Assembly: GCF_026241105.1 (NCBI RefSeq)
Contig: NZ_JAPFFT010000028.1
Coordinates: 1 to 44,154 of the forward strand
Length of the DNA: 44,154 bases
Source: Arthrobacter rhizophilus
Lineage (GTDB): Bacteria; Actinomycetota; Actinomycetes; Actinomycetales; Micrococcaceae
Direction of reading: 5' to 3'
This document shows positions 14,851 through 22,643 of the stretch, piece after piece. The position numbers and the translations under genes are program-made. Every line of letters begins with the position of its first letter. Position 1 is the stretch's first letter. The notes under the pieces were generated by a model, which worked only from the letters and a program-made list of their open reading frames with translations, made no database searches and was not told the origin of the DNA.

Positions 14851-16764
14851 TTACAGCTTCGGAACAGCTTCCTGCGCCACAGCCGTGGCCTCGGCGAACT
14901 GGGTGTTGTACAGCTCGGCGTAGCGTCCATCCGCCGCGAGAAGCTCTGCGTGCGTGCCGCGCTCAACGATGGATCCGTCCTCCACCACCAGAATGACATC
15001 GGCGGCCCGGATGGTGGAGAGCCTGTGAGCGATCACGACGGCGGTGCGTCCCGCGAGTGCCTCACCCAAGGCCGCCTGGACAGCGGCTTCACTTGTGGAG
15101 TCCAAGGCGGCCGTGGCCTCGTCCAGGATGACAACCCTCGGTTGCGCGATAAGCAGGCGCGCGATGGTGAGCCGCTGGCGTTCCCCGCCCGAGAGGCGGT
15201 AGCCGCGCTCCCCCACCACCGTTTCCAATCCGTCCGGCAACGAACGGACCATGGATTCGAGCCGGGCCCGCCGGAGCACGTCCCACATTTCCTCGTCCGT
15301 CGCGCCCGGCCTGGCAAGCCGCAAGTTGGAGGCGATGCTCTCGTGGAACAGGTGGCCGTCCTGCGTGACCATGCCAAGCGTCGCACGGAGGGAGTCAAAC
15401 GTGGCGTCACGGATGTCCATGCCGGTGCCCTGCCCGCGCCCGCCCAAGCGCACGGTGCCGGAGTCGACGTCGTACAGGCGGGACAGAAGCTGGGCCACAG
15501 TGGACTTACCCGCGCCGGAGGACCCCACGAGCGCCACAGTCTGCCCGGGCTCCACGCGGAAGCTGATTCCGTGAAGGACCTCCTCGCCGCCGCGGGTATC
15601 CAGGGTGGCCACTTCCTCCAGCGACGCAAGCGACACCTTGTCCGCGGACGGATAGGCGAAGCGGACGTCGTCGAACTCCACTGCAACGGGTCCTGGGGGC
15701 ACCGCGACTGCGTCCGGCTTCTCCTGGATGAGCGGCTTGAGGTCGAGGATCTCGAAGACCCGCTCGAAGCTGACCAGCGCGCTCATGACCTCAACGTGGG
15801 CACTCGACAGCGCGGTGAGCGGTGCATAGAGGCGGGTGAGCAGCAGGGCCAGCACGACGACGTCGCCCGCCGCCAGCTGTCCGCTCAGCGCAAGCCAACC
15901 GCCCAGTCCGTAAACAAGCGCGAGGGCCAGGGCGGAAACGAGGGTCAGCGCAGTGATGAACGTGAACTGCAACATGGCGGTGCGGACACCGATGTCCCGC
16001 ACACGGCCGGCGCGCAGGGCGAACTCGGCGGATTCCTCGTCCGGGCGGCCGAACAGTTTGACGAGCGTGGCGCCGGGTGCGGAGAAACGCTCAGTCATTT
16101 GGGTTCCCATGGCCGCATTGTGGGACGCGGCTTCGCGGCGCAGGTCGGCCAGCTTGGAGCCCATGCGGCGTGCGGGGATGAGGAAGATCGGCAGCAGCAC
16201 CATCGCCAGGACGGTGACCAGCCAGGAGGTGTTGAGCATGACCACGAGGGTCAGGGCCAAGGAAACGACGTTGCTGACCACTCCGGAGAGGGTGCCCGCG
16301 AAAGCCGATTGGGCTCCGATGACGTCGTTATTGAGCCGGCTGACAAGGGCTCCGGTGCGGGTCCGGGTAAAGAAGGCGATGGGCATGCGCTGCACATGGT
16401 CGAACACCCGCGTCCGCAGATCAACGATCACGCCTTCGCCGATCACCGAAGACAGCCACCGGGTCAGCAGTCCCACTCCGGCGTCAGCGACGGCCACGCC
16501 AGCGATGAGCGCGGCCAGCCCGATCACGACGTCCACGCCTGCATGGGCGATGAGCGCGTTCACCACCTTGCCGGCCAGCACCGGGGTGGCCACGGCAAGG
16601 AACGCACCGGCGATGGAGGCCAGTACGAAGGCAATCAGCTTGTTGCGGTGCGGTTTCGCGAAAGCGAGCACGCGCCTGATGGTTTCCCTCGAGAACGGCT
16701 GGGAGCCGCTCTTGGCGCGGGTGATGTTGTAGAGCGAGCGCCAGGCGACGCCATCCATGCTCAT
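14851..16764 (-). CDS. ABC exporter, fused permease and ATPase
   Basis: The 637-residue protein is a type IV ABC exporter half-transporter, with six membrane helices (about 40-330) followed by one ATPase domain. In order: Walker A GSSGAGKST (about 412-422), Q-loop in VTQDGHLFHESI, signature LSGGE (about 525), Walker B VVILDEAT (about 546) and switch His in IAHRLS. Length and order are normal; it should act as a homodimer because no partner half is encoded. Substrate is not predictable; lipids, peptides and drugs are all possible. Its ATG overlaps the stop of the ABC-F gene by 4 bp, so the two are co-produced, a pairing that suggests drug or toxin protection. Confidence 0.92.
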   Translation of the reverse strand: MSMDGVAWRSLYNITRAKSGSQPFSRETIRRVLAFAKPHRNKLIAFVLASIAGAFLAVATPVLAGKVVNALIAHAGVDVVIGLAALIAGVAVADAGVGLLTRWLSSVIGEGVIVDLRTRVFDHVQRMPIAFFTRTRTGALVSRLNNDVIGAQSAFAGTLSGVVSNVVSLALTLVVMLNTSWLVTVLAMVLLPIFLIPARRMGSKLADLRREAASHNAAMGTQMTERFSAPGATLVKLFGRPDEESAEFALRAGRVRDIGVRTAMLQFTFITALTLVSALALALVYGLGGWLALSGQLAAGDVVVLALLLTRLYAPLTALSSAHVEVMSALVSFERVFEILDLKPLIQEKPDAVAVPPGPVAVEFDDVRFAYPSADKVSLASLEEVATLDTRGGEEVLHGISFRVEPGQTVALVGSSGAGKSTVAQLLSRLYDVDSGTVRLGGRGQGTGMDIRDATFDSLRATLGMVTQDGHLFHESIASNLRLARPGATDEEMWDVLRRARLESMVRSLPDGLETVVGERGYRLSGGERQRLTIARLLIAQPRVVILDEATAALDSTSEAAVQAALGEALAGRTAVVIAHRLSTIRAADVILVVEDGSIVERGTHAELLAADGRYAELYNTQFAEATAVAQEAVPKL

Positions 16765-18431
16765 GGCTTGTGATTCCCCATTCCGGAAGTGTGGTGCAGT
16801 TCGGTCACGGTTCCGTTGTCAAGGTGCCAGCGGGAATCGAGCCGGACGTTTTCGAGCAGGCGGCGGTCGTGCGTGACCAGCAGGAGCGCGCCTTCGTAGC
16901 CGTCGAGTGCATCCTCAAGCTGCTCGATCGCCGGTAGGTCGAGGTGGTTGGTGGGTTCGTCCAGGACCAGCAGGTTGACGCCGCGGGCCTGCAGCAGCGC
17001 GAGCGCCGCGCGAGTGCGTTCGCCCGGGGACAAGGAATCCACGGTCCGGGAGGTGTGGTCCGCCTTGAGGCCGAACTTAGCCAGCAGGGTACGGACGTCC
17101 GCCGAGTTCCATTCGATCAGGACGGATTCGACGGCGTCTGCCAGGGTGAGGTGCCCCGCCAGCAGTCCGCGGGCTTGGTCGACCTCGCCGATCGCCACGG
17201 ATGCACCCATGGAGGCGTCTCCGGCGTCGGGCTGTTGAAGCCCCAACAGCAGCCGGAGGAGGGTGGACTTTCCTGCGCCGTTCGGTCCGGTGATGCCAAT
17301 GCGTTCGCCGGCGTTGAGCTGGAGATTGACGGGTCCCAGCGTGAAGTCGCCTTGATGTGCCACGACGTCGCGCAGGGTTGCGACGACCGAACTGGAGCGC
17401 GGAGCCTGGCCGATGGTGAACTGCAGCTGCCATTCCTTCCGCGGCTCTTCCACCTCGTCAAGCCGGGCGATGCGGGACTCCATCTGCCGGACTTTCTGGG
17501 CCTGCTTTTCCGAAGACTCAACGCTGGCCGCCCTGCGGATTTTGTCGTTGTCCGGGCTCTTCTTCATGGCGTTGCGGACGCCTTGCGAGCTCCATTCGCG
17601 CTGGGTCCGGGCCCGGGACACAAGATCCGCCTTGGTGTTGGCGAACTCCTCGTACCGTTCCCGGGCGTGCCGCTTCGCTACCGCCCGCTCTTCGAGGAAG
17701 GCGTCGTATCCGCCGTCGTAGACCGCCACACTGTTCTGTGCCAGGTCCAATTCCAGGACCCTGGTGACGCACCGGGCCAGGAACTCCCGGTCATGCGAGA
17801 CCAGCACGGCACCGCCCCGCAGGCCTTGGACGAAGGACTCAAGCCGGGCGAGTCCATCGAGGTCCAGGTCATTGGTGGGTTCGTCGAGGAGCACCACATC
17901 GAAGCGGCTCAGCAGGAGCGCGGCCAAGGCGACCCGGGCTGCCTGCCCACCGGACAGGCCCGTCATCAGCGCATCCGGACCTGATTCCAGGCCCAGTTCC
18001 GCCAGGACCGCCGGGATTCTGTCCTCAAGGTCTGCCGCTCCCGACGCCATCCAGCGGTCGAAGGCCAGGGAGTAGGTGTCATCGGCTTCCGGAGTCCCGG
18101 CGGCGAGACCCTCGGCGCCCGCCTCCATGTCGGCCGTGGCTTGGGAGCAACCCGTGCGGCGGGCAATGTAGGCGGCAACCGTTTCACCGTGAGTGCGATC
18201 GTGTTCCTGGGGAAGCCACCCGACAAAGGCGTCGGCGGGAGCGAGGCTGACCGCGCCCTGTTGGGGACGGTCCGCTCCGGCAAGAATACGCAAGAGCGTG
18301 GATTTCCCGGCACCGTTGGCGCCGACAACGCCCACGACGTCTCCGGGCGCCACTGTGAGGGAGAGCTTCGAGAACAAGGTGCGGTGACCGTGGCCGCCGG
18401 AGAGCTCTTTGGCGACGAGCGTTGCAGTCAT
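16761..18431 (-). CDS. ABC-F ribosome-associated ATPase
   Basis: The 556-residue soluble protein has two ATPase domains and no membrane segment, the ABC-F architecture. Domain 1 has GANGAGKST (37-45), LSGGQ (159-163) and LLDEPTN (181-187). The interdomain linker (about 240-325) is charged and helical. Domain 2 has GPNGAGKST (382-390), LSPGE and LVLDEPTNHLD. ABC-F proteins bind the ribosomal E-site; some remove antibiotics, others assist translation, and sequence alone does not decide which. The coupled exporter gene and the hairpin-bearing leader (18484-18528) resemble antibiotic-inducible ABC-F loci. AGAGGA at 18439-18444 is the ribosome site, seven bases before ATG 18431. Confidence 0.9.
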   Translation of the reverse strand: MTATLVAKELSGGHGHRTLFSKLSLTVAPGDVVGVVGANGAGKSTLLRILAGADRPQQGAVSLAPADAFVGWLPQEHDRTHGETVAAYIARRTGCSQATADMEAGAEGLAAGTPEADDTYSLAFDRWMASGAADLEDRIPAVLAELGLESGPDALMTGLSGGQAARVALAALLLSRFDVVLLDEPTNDLDLDGLARLESFVQGLRGGAVLVSHDREFLARCVTRVLELDLAQNSVAVYDGGYDAFLEERAVAKRHARERYEEFANTKADLVSRARTQREWSSQGVRNAMKKSPDNDKIRRAASVESSEKQAQKVRQMESRIARLDEVEEPRKEWQLQFTIGQAPRSSSVVATLRDVVAHQGDFTLGPVNLQLNAGERIGITGPNGAGKSTLLRLLLGLQQPDAGDASMGASVAIGEVDQARGLLAGHLTLADAVESVLIEWNSADVRTLLAKFGLKADHTSRTVDSLSPGERTRAALALLQARGVNLLVLDEPTNHLDLPAIEQLEDALDGYEGALLLVTHDRRLLENVRLDSRWHLDNGTVTELHHTSGMGNHKP

Positions 18432-18541
18432 TGGTCTATCCTCTCACTGCTCCGCCCCTCAGCGGAAAGGGCGGGGCATGGAAGAACCCGCTGGTCCGTA
18501 CTTGGGGGGTGTGCGGACCAGCGGGTTCGAGAATCAAGCAT
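18428..18541 (-). CDS. Possible 37-residue leader ORF of the ABC-F operon
   Basis: An ATG at 18541 opens a 37-codon frame starting MLDSRTRWSAHPP. It reads through both arms of the leader hairpin and ends in a TGA that overlaps the ABC-F start codon. No Shine-Dalgarno sequence is evident, but a promoter-like pair (CTGACG, 18 bp, TACGAT) would start transcription about ten bases before it. Translation of this frame would melt the hairpin, the geometry of ribosome-mediated attenuation. A shorter frame (ATG 18559, MRAH then stop at 18545) is an alternative leader. Neither is proven. Confidence 0.3.
   Translation of the reverse strand: MLDSRTRWSAHPPSTDQRVLPCPALSAEGRSSERIDQ
18484..18528 (-). promoter_or_regulatory. 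Leader hairpin (candidate attenuator) of the ABC-F operon
   Basis: Perfectly complementary 15-bp arms (18484-18498 and 18514-18528) enclose a 15-nt loop. On the minus strand the hairpin is followed by TTCTTCC, a weak U-rich tract, about 50 bases before the ABC-F start. A second hairpin (18449-18457 with 18469-18477, one G-T pair) lies between it and the ribosome site. A premature terminator or anti-Shine-Dalgarno switch is likely. Confidence 0.65.
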
Positions 18542-18625
18542 AATTCAATGTGCCCGCATCGTAAAATCGACCTCGCTGTCCCGTCAGAAACTGTCTGCCG
18601 GAAACCGTCTATCAGAAAGTGGTTC

Positions 18626-19351
18626 ATGTCCCTCCCTTCCAAGGCGTTCCAGCGCTGGCTGCACGGGATCGCCCCGAATACCAGCACGGCCGATGTCTGC
18701 CGATTCTCAGGAGTGAAACGCACCACGCTCGCCCAGCAATTGGTCCGAGGCAAGGTGGCGGAGACGTCGCTCGTGAGCATCAGCCGGGCCTTCGACATGA
18801 ATCCCTTCGATGCGCTGGCACAATTCGAGGCCTACGCAGCGCTTCGCGGGACCCCGGTTCCGCCCACTGACGCGGAACTCGTCAGCCAGGTTTCTACCAT
18901 GGACCTTTTGCGGGCGGTCGTGCAGCGCTCCGAACCCCGCGACGGCCTCGCGCCCCTGGTCCTGGCAGACACGCCGCACGCGACGTCGGTCAGGAACTGG
19001 GTGGACGCGGTCGACGACGGCGAGCTGCGTCACCGGGTCAGCGATGCCACCGGGATCGCGCCACAGAACTTCTCCGCTCACCTGACAGCCAACCGGCTCC
19101 CCCCGGAACTGGCGCTGTCCACGTCACGGGCCGCCGGCGTCGGACCCGCCGGAGGCCTCGTCGCCAGCGGCCTCGTCACGGAGGCCGAAGCCGGCTGGCC
19201 TCCCGGGGCACGACGGGACGCCCTGGACAGGATGACAGACGGCGAACTAGCTCTGTTGGCCGGAGAGCGGCTGCAGGCCCTTGGCAAGGCCCTGCGCCGC
19301 CAAGAGCACGAGCTCGACGACACCAATAGAATCTGGGAGAACCTAGGATGA
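18626..19351 (+). CDS. Regulator with two helix-turn-helix segments
   Basis: The 241-residue protein starts at ATG 18626 (MSLPSKAFQRW). Residues about 18-60 (TADVCRFSGVKRTTLAQQLVRGKV) read as a helix-turn-helix of the XRE/lambda-repressor kind. A second similar segment lies near 140-180 (VSDATGIAPQNFSAHLTANRL), suggesting an internal duplication. The C-terminus is a charged helix (RLQALGKALRRQEHELDD). No ligand domain is visible. The stop overlaps the start of a seven-helix membrane protein, so the pair probably acts together as a membrane-tethered signalling unit, a gene arrangement I recall from other Actinobacteria without a known role. The gene is divergent from the ABC-F operon and may regulate it. 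Confidence 0.72.
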   Translation: MSLPSKAFQRWLHGIAPNTSTADVCRFSGVKRTTLAQQLVRGKVAETSLVSISRAFDMNPFDALAQFEAYAALRGTPVPPTDAELVSQVSTMDLLRAVVQRSEPRDGLAPLVLADTPHATSVRNWVDAVDDGELRHRVSDATGIAPQNFSAHLTANRLPPELALSTSRAAGVGPAGGLVASGLVTEAEAGWPPGARRDALDRMTDGELALLAGERLQALGKALRRQEHELDDTNRIWENLG

Positions 19352-20064
19352 TGGCCGTCCTGCCGTGGGCCACGCTCTTTGTTTGCCTCGCGTTGACGGC
19401 CGTCCGAATTCCGAGCGCCATACGGGGCGAGAACCGGATGATGTTGGTCCTGTTCGTGCTGATTTCCCTTGACATCCTCCTCAGCATCGAGGGTCCTTAC
19501 GTGTTAATCGACGGGTGGCTGGGCGACTTCAATTTGTCCAACCTGCTTCTCCGGTTCCTGCTCTATGGAACGTTCCTGCTCATGGGCATCAAGGTGGCCA
19601 GGGCCTTCGCTTCGCCCGGTGGGGAACGCGCCATCAGGGGACCGCTCGGCTTGGCTGTTTTGGGACTCACTGCGGTCCTCACCGCCTTCTTTTTCTTCTC
19701 GATGGACACAGGGGGCTCCTCTGTGAGCCTGAGTGCATTCGACCCGGGGCCGGCCCTTGAAATCTACGCGGCCTTGGGCAGGTTCTACCCGGGTTACGTT
19801 GCCGCCTGCCTCCTCCCGGGCATATGGCGATCTGTCCGACGCTCCGGCCCCGTTCTGCTCCGGGCTGCGTCGGCCACGCTACTCCTGGGCCTCGGATTGC
19901 TCATCGTTTCGCAGGTCTTTCCGCTCATCCCGGCGTCGGTCGGATGGTTGCGGCCGCTCATCAACTACTCGGCTGCATTGGCGAGCACGCTTGGTTTGGG
20001 AGGCATCTGGCTATCCAAGGCCATTGCGCACCGCTCCAGCAGCGCGGTAACGTCAACGCAATAG
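19348..20064 (+). CDS. Seven-helix membrane protein paired with the HTH protein
   Basis: The 238-residue protein has seven predicted membrane helices and short loops, ending in a hydrophilic tail (HRSSSAVTSTQ). I do not recognise a domain with confidence. The topology resembles the N-terminal part of the MAB_1171c/DUF6545-type membrane proteins that also sit behind HTH genes, but this one is shorter and has no soluble C-terminal domain. The ATG overlaps the stop of the preceding gene by 4 bp. Its job could be to sense a membrane or extracellular cue and sequester or release the HTH partner. No terminator is seen directly after it; the next strong hairpin is inside the cystine-operon leader. 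Confidence 0.68.
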   Translation: MMAVLPWATLFVCLALTAVRIPSAIRGENRMMLVLFVLISLDILLSIEGPYVLIDGWLGDFNLSNLLLRFLLYGTFLLMGIKVARAFASPGGERAIRGPLGLAVLGLTAVLTAFFFFSMDTGGSSVSLSAFDPGPALEIYAALGRFYPGYVAACLLPGIWRSVRRSGPVLLRAASATLLLGLGLLIVSQVFPLIPASVGWLRPLINYSAALASTLGLGGIWLSKAIAHRSSSAVTSTQ

Positions 20065-20086
20065 AAAAACATACCGCGTAACCTCT

Positions 20087-20115
20087 TTCACGAATCCATT
20101 ACAGCGTGGCATAAT
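20087..20115 (+). promoter_or_regulatory. Promoter of the cystine-type ABC operon
   Basis: TTCACG (20087-20092) and CATAAT (20110-20115) are 17 bp apart. Transcription should start at about 20121-20122, giving a leader of about 180 bases before the binding-protein start. Confidence 0.6.
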
Positions 20116-20120
20116 CATGA

Positions 20121-20302
20121 ATGTGTGAAGGCGATGCAGCCTGACCTTCGAATCAATGAACGGGTTTCCAAGGTTCGTGGCGCGTGCTGAGCACATTTGG
20201 GGGGATGAGTGGTGGCGGGCTGTTGGGGACCGCCCCCACTCAGCCTTTTTAAGCGTCCTTCTGTGTACGCCCCCGGGCAGCTGGAACGGAGCCGTGACTA
20301 AG
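20121..20302 (+). promoter_or_regulatory. Structured leader with leader ORFs and attenuator-type terminator
   Basis: Downstream of the promoter but upstream of the first gene lie three hairpins (GAAGG/CCTTC 20127-20149; GTGC/GCAC 20184-20194; the terminator at 20207-20241) and two tiny frames. ATG 20121, at the predicted transcription start, reads MCEGDAA then stop. ATG 20134 reads 18 codons ending in Cys (TGC 20185-20187) directly before the stop at 20188-20190, 17 bases from the terminator stem. For a cystine transporter, Cys codons placed so suggest cysteine-dependent attenuation. It does not match any riboswitch I recognise. Confidence 0.45.
20207..20250 (+). terminator. Intrinsic terminator inside the cystine-operon leader
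   Basis: Arms 20207-20218 and 20230-20241 pair with one internal mismatch around an 11-nt loop, and TTTTT (20246-20250) follows. Because it lies after the operon promoter, it would abort most transcripts unless an alternative fold forms. It could also end read-through from the membrane-protein gene. Confidence 0.75.
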
Positions 20303-21130
20303 ATGGCTTTCATGAAGAGCCTGCCCACTCGCCGCACAGCACTGTCCGCAACCCTTGCCGCCGTCGCGCTGGCGCTGTCCGCTTGCGGCGGCGGATCATC
20401 GCCGTCGTCGACATCGGGCGGAGACACCTCGCTGTCCGCCATCAAGTCCAAGGGCGAGATCGTCATTGCCACTGAGGGCACGTACCGGCCCTTCAGCTTC
20501 CACGAGAACGGAGCCGGTTCGCTCACGGGCTTCGACGTCGAAATCGCACAGGCCGTGGCCGGCAATCTCGGAGTCAAGGCGACCTTCCAGGAAACCCAGT
20601 TCGACGGCATCTTCGCCGGCCTTGATTCCAAGCGTTTCGACACCATTGCGAACCAGATCTCCATCAACCCCGAGCGCACGGCCAAGTACGATTTCTCGGC
20701 GCCATACACGGTCTCCAACGGAGTGGTGGTGACCAAGTCGGACAACACGTCCATCAACAGCTTCGCCGACCTCAAAGGCAAAACCACTGCCCAGTCGCTC
20801 ACCAGCAATTTCTACAAGATGGCAGTTGACGCTGGCGCCAACGTCCAGGCCGTCGAAGGCTGGGCGCAGGCCGCAACCCTGGTCCGCCAGAGCCGCGTCG
20901 ATGCAACCGTCAACGACAAACTGACCTACCTCGACTACGCCAAGACCACTCCGGACTCCGGCTTGAGGATCGCAGCGGAAACAACGGACAAGACGCAAAG
21001 CGCCTTGGTCTTCCGCAAGGGATCCACCGAGCTTAAGGCCGCGGTGGACAAAGCCATGACGGATCTTCAAGCAGACGGCACCTTGGCAAAGATCTCCCAG
21101 AAGTACTTCGGCGCAGACGTTACCAAGTAG
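20303..21130 (+). CDS. tcyA: Cystine-type amino-acid-binding lipoprotein
   Basis: The 275-residue protein is the extracellular solute receptor of an ABC importer. A signal peptide with lipobox LSAC (lipidated Cys28) precedes an SBP_bac_3 fold: GEIVIATEGTYRPFSF, TGFDVEIAQAVAGNLG, FDGIFAGLDSKRFDTIANQIS, then YDFSAPYTVSNGVVV. The segments GKTTAQSLTSN and the ending TLAKISQKYFGADVTK are very close to my memory of Bacillus TcyA, which binds L-cystine. ATG 20303 is preferred because GGAG lies upstream; ATG 20312 is an alternative. The genes for permease and ATPase follow directly. Cystine is the likely substrate by family resemblance; other polar amino acids remain possible. Confidence 0.85.
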   Translation: MAFMKSLPTRRTALSATLAAVALALSACGGGSSPSSTSGGDTSLSAIKSKGEIVIATEGTYRPFSFHENGAGSLTGFDVEIAQAVAGNLGVKATFQETQFDGIFAGLDSKRFDTIANQISINPERTAKYDFSAPYTVSNGVVVTKSDNTSINSFADLKGKTTAQSLTSNFYKMAVDAGANVQAVEGWAQAATLVRQSRVDATVNDKLTYLDYAKTTPDSGLRIAAETTDKTQSALVFRKGSTELKAAVDKAMTDLQADGTLAKISQKYFGADVTK

Positions 21131-21145
21131 CCGGCAGCCAAACAG

Positions 21146-21811
21146 ATGACCTTCAACTGGGATCTCGTCTGGAGTTCCTTCGGGCCAATCATCGGCGGTG
21201 CCGTCACGGGCACCATCCCCCTGACCTTGGCGTCGTTCGCCCTGGGCCTGGCGCTGGCACTGCTCGTTGCCCTCTTGCGCTTGAGCCCAAACCGGGCGCT
21301 CTCCGGCGTCGCACGCTTCTACGTCTCCGTGATCCGCGGAACTCCCCTGCTGGTGCAGCTGTTCGTGATCTTCTATGGCCTCCCCAGCCTCGGCGTGAAG
21401 CTGGAGCCGTGGCCCAGCGCCATCATCGCATTTTCCCTCAATGTGGGTGGCTACGCGGCGGAGGTTATCCGCGCCGCAATCCTGTCCGTGCCCAAGGGCC
21501 AATGGGAAGCCGGGCACACCATTGGCATGTCCCGGCCTCAAACGCTCGTGCGGATCATCCTCCCGCAAGCGGCCAGGGTTTCAGTGCCCCCACTGTCCAA
21601 CACGTTCATTTCCCTCGTGAAGGACACCTCGTTGGCTTCCCTCATCCTGGTCACCGAACTCTTCCGCAATGCCCAGCAGATCGCCGCGTTCAGTCAGGAA
21701 TTCATGATCCTGTATCTTGAATCAGCCTCGGTCTACTGGCTCATTTGCCTTGTCCTCTCCACGGGCCAGTCGGCCCTGGAGCGCAGATTGGACCGCTATG
21801 TCGCCCACTGA
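21146..21811 (+). CDS. tcyB: Cystine-type ABC transporter permease
   Basis: The 221-residue inner-membrane permease belongs to the His/Glu/Gln/Arg/opine (HisM) family. It has about five helices, an N-terminal GTIPLTLASFALGLALALLV segment, the family motif YVSVIRGTPLLVQLF, and the cytoplasmic coupling loop EAGHTIGMSRPQTLVRIILPQA that docks on the ATPase. It would act as a homodimer because only one permease gene is present. It starts 15 bp after the receptor gene and overlaps the ATPase start by 14 bp, so the three genes form one operon. Length is typical. Confidence 0.9.
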   Translation: MTFNWDLVWSSFGPIIGGAVTGTIPLTLASFALGLALALLVALLRLSPNRALSGVARFYVSVIRGTPLLVQLFVIFYGLPSLGVKLEPWPSAIIAFSLNVGGYAAEVIRAAILSVPKGQWEAGHTIGMSRPQTLVRIILPQAARVSVPPLSNTFISLVKDTSLASLILVTELFRNAQQIAAFSQEFMILYLESASVYWLICLVLSTGQSALERRLDRYVAH

Positions 21812-22625
21812 CACCAGCAACACCTCGCAAGCAGGCCCAGGGCTGGTTCTGTCCGCCAGGGACCTCGCCAAAGCCTTCGGCAGCAACGTGGTGCTGCGCG
21901 GCATCGACATCGATGTCCTGCGCGGCCAGGTGGTAGCGCTGATCGGGCCTTCCGGTTCGGGCAAGACCACTGTTTTACGTTCGCTCAACGGCCTCGAAGT
22001 GCCCGACGCCGGGACTGTCACCTTCGGGGACGCCGACGCCGGGACCGTCCGCGGATCCGGCGCGGGACTGACCCTCGACTTCGCCGGCCCCGTGGGTCAA
22101 CGCGAAATCGCTGCCCTCCGTGACCGCAGTGCCATGGTGTTCCAGCATTACAACCTGTTCCCGCACATGACGGTGCTCAAGAACATCATCGAGGGACCGG
22201 TCCAAGTCCAGAAACGGCCACGGGCGGAAGTGGTGGCCGAGGCCGAGCGCCTCCTGGCCCGGGTAGGGCTCGAGGACAAACGCGACGCCTACCCCTTCGA
22301 ACTGTCGGGCGGCCAGCAACAGCGGGTGGGAATCGTTCGCGCCCTCGCCCTCAAACCCCAGTTGCTGCTCTTCGACGAGCCTACCTCCGCCCTGGACCCG
22401 GAACTGGTGGGTGAGGTGCTCGGTGTCATCAAGGAACTCGCCGACGAAGGGTGGACCATGGTGATCGTGACCCACGAGCTCGCCTTCGCCCGCCAAGTTG
22501 CCGACGAAGTCATCTTCATGGACGGCGGCGTCGTAGTGGAGCGTGGGCCGGCCGCGGAGGTCTTGAGGGAGCCGCGGGAGGAACGTACCAAGCAATTCGT
22601 CAAGCGCCTGCAACACGACGTCTGA
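21798..22625 (+). CDS. tcyC: Cystine-type ABC transporter ATPase
   Basis: The 275-residue ATPase powers the importer. It has Walker A GPSGSGKTT, Q-loop in VFQHYNLFPHMTVLKNI, signature LSGGQQQR, Walker B LLLFDEPTSALDPE and switch His in VTHEL, all in family order. The ATG at 21798 lies inside the permease 3' end, which couples translation; an in-frame ATG 27 codons upstream lies deep in the permease gene and is less likely. A stretch between Walker A and the Q-loop (VTFGDADAGTVRGSGAGLTLDFAG) is longer than usual. The gene is followed after 18 bp by the convergent mannosidase stop with no clear terminator. Confidence 0.9.
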   Translation: MSPTDTSNTSQAGPGLVLSARDLAKAFGSNVVLRGIDIDVLRGQVVALIGPSGSGKTTVLRSLNGLEVPDAGTVTFGDADAGTVRGSGAGLTLDFAGPVGQREIAALRDRSAMVFQHYNLFPHMTVLKNIIEGPVQVQKRPRAEVVAEAERLLARVGLEDKRDAYPFELSGGQQQRVGIVRALALKPQLLLFDEPTSALDPELVGEVLGVIKELADEGWTMVIVTHELAFARQVADEVIFMDGGVVVERGPAAEVLREPREERTKQFVKRLQHDV

Positions 22626-22643
22626 GGCTGGGCGCGCAAAAGC

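Noticed and set aside
14950..16773. Long plus-strand open frame (about 600 codons) opposite the ABC exporter
   Set aside because: It is antisense to a gene with complete ABC motifs; composition (Gly, Arg, His, Gln, Glu-rich, no domain) is that of a high-GC mirror frame.
20121..20302. SAM-type riboswitch before the sulfur amino acid transporter
   Set aside because: The conserved core of SAM-I or SAM-IV is not present; leader frames with a terminator explain the region better.
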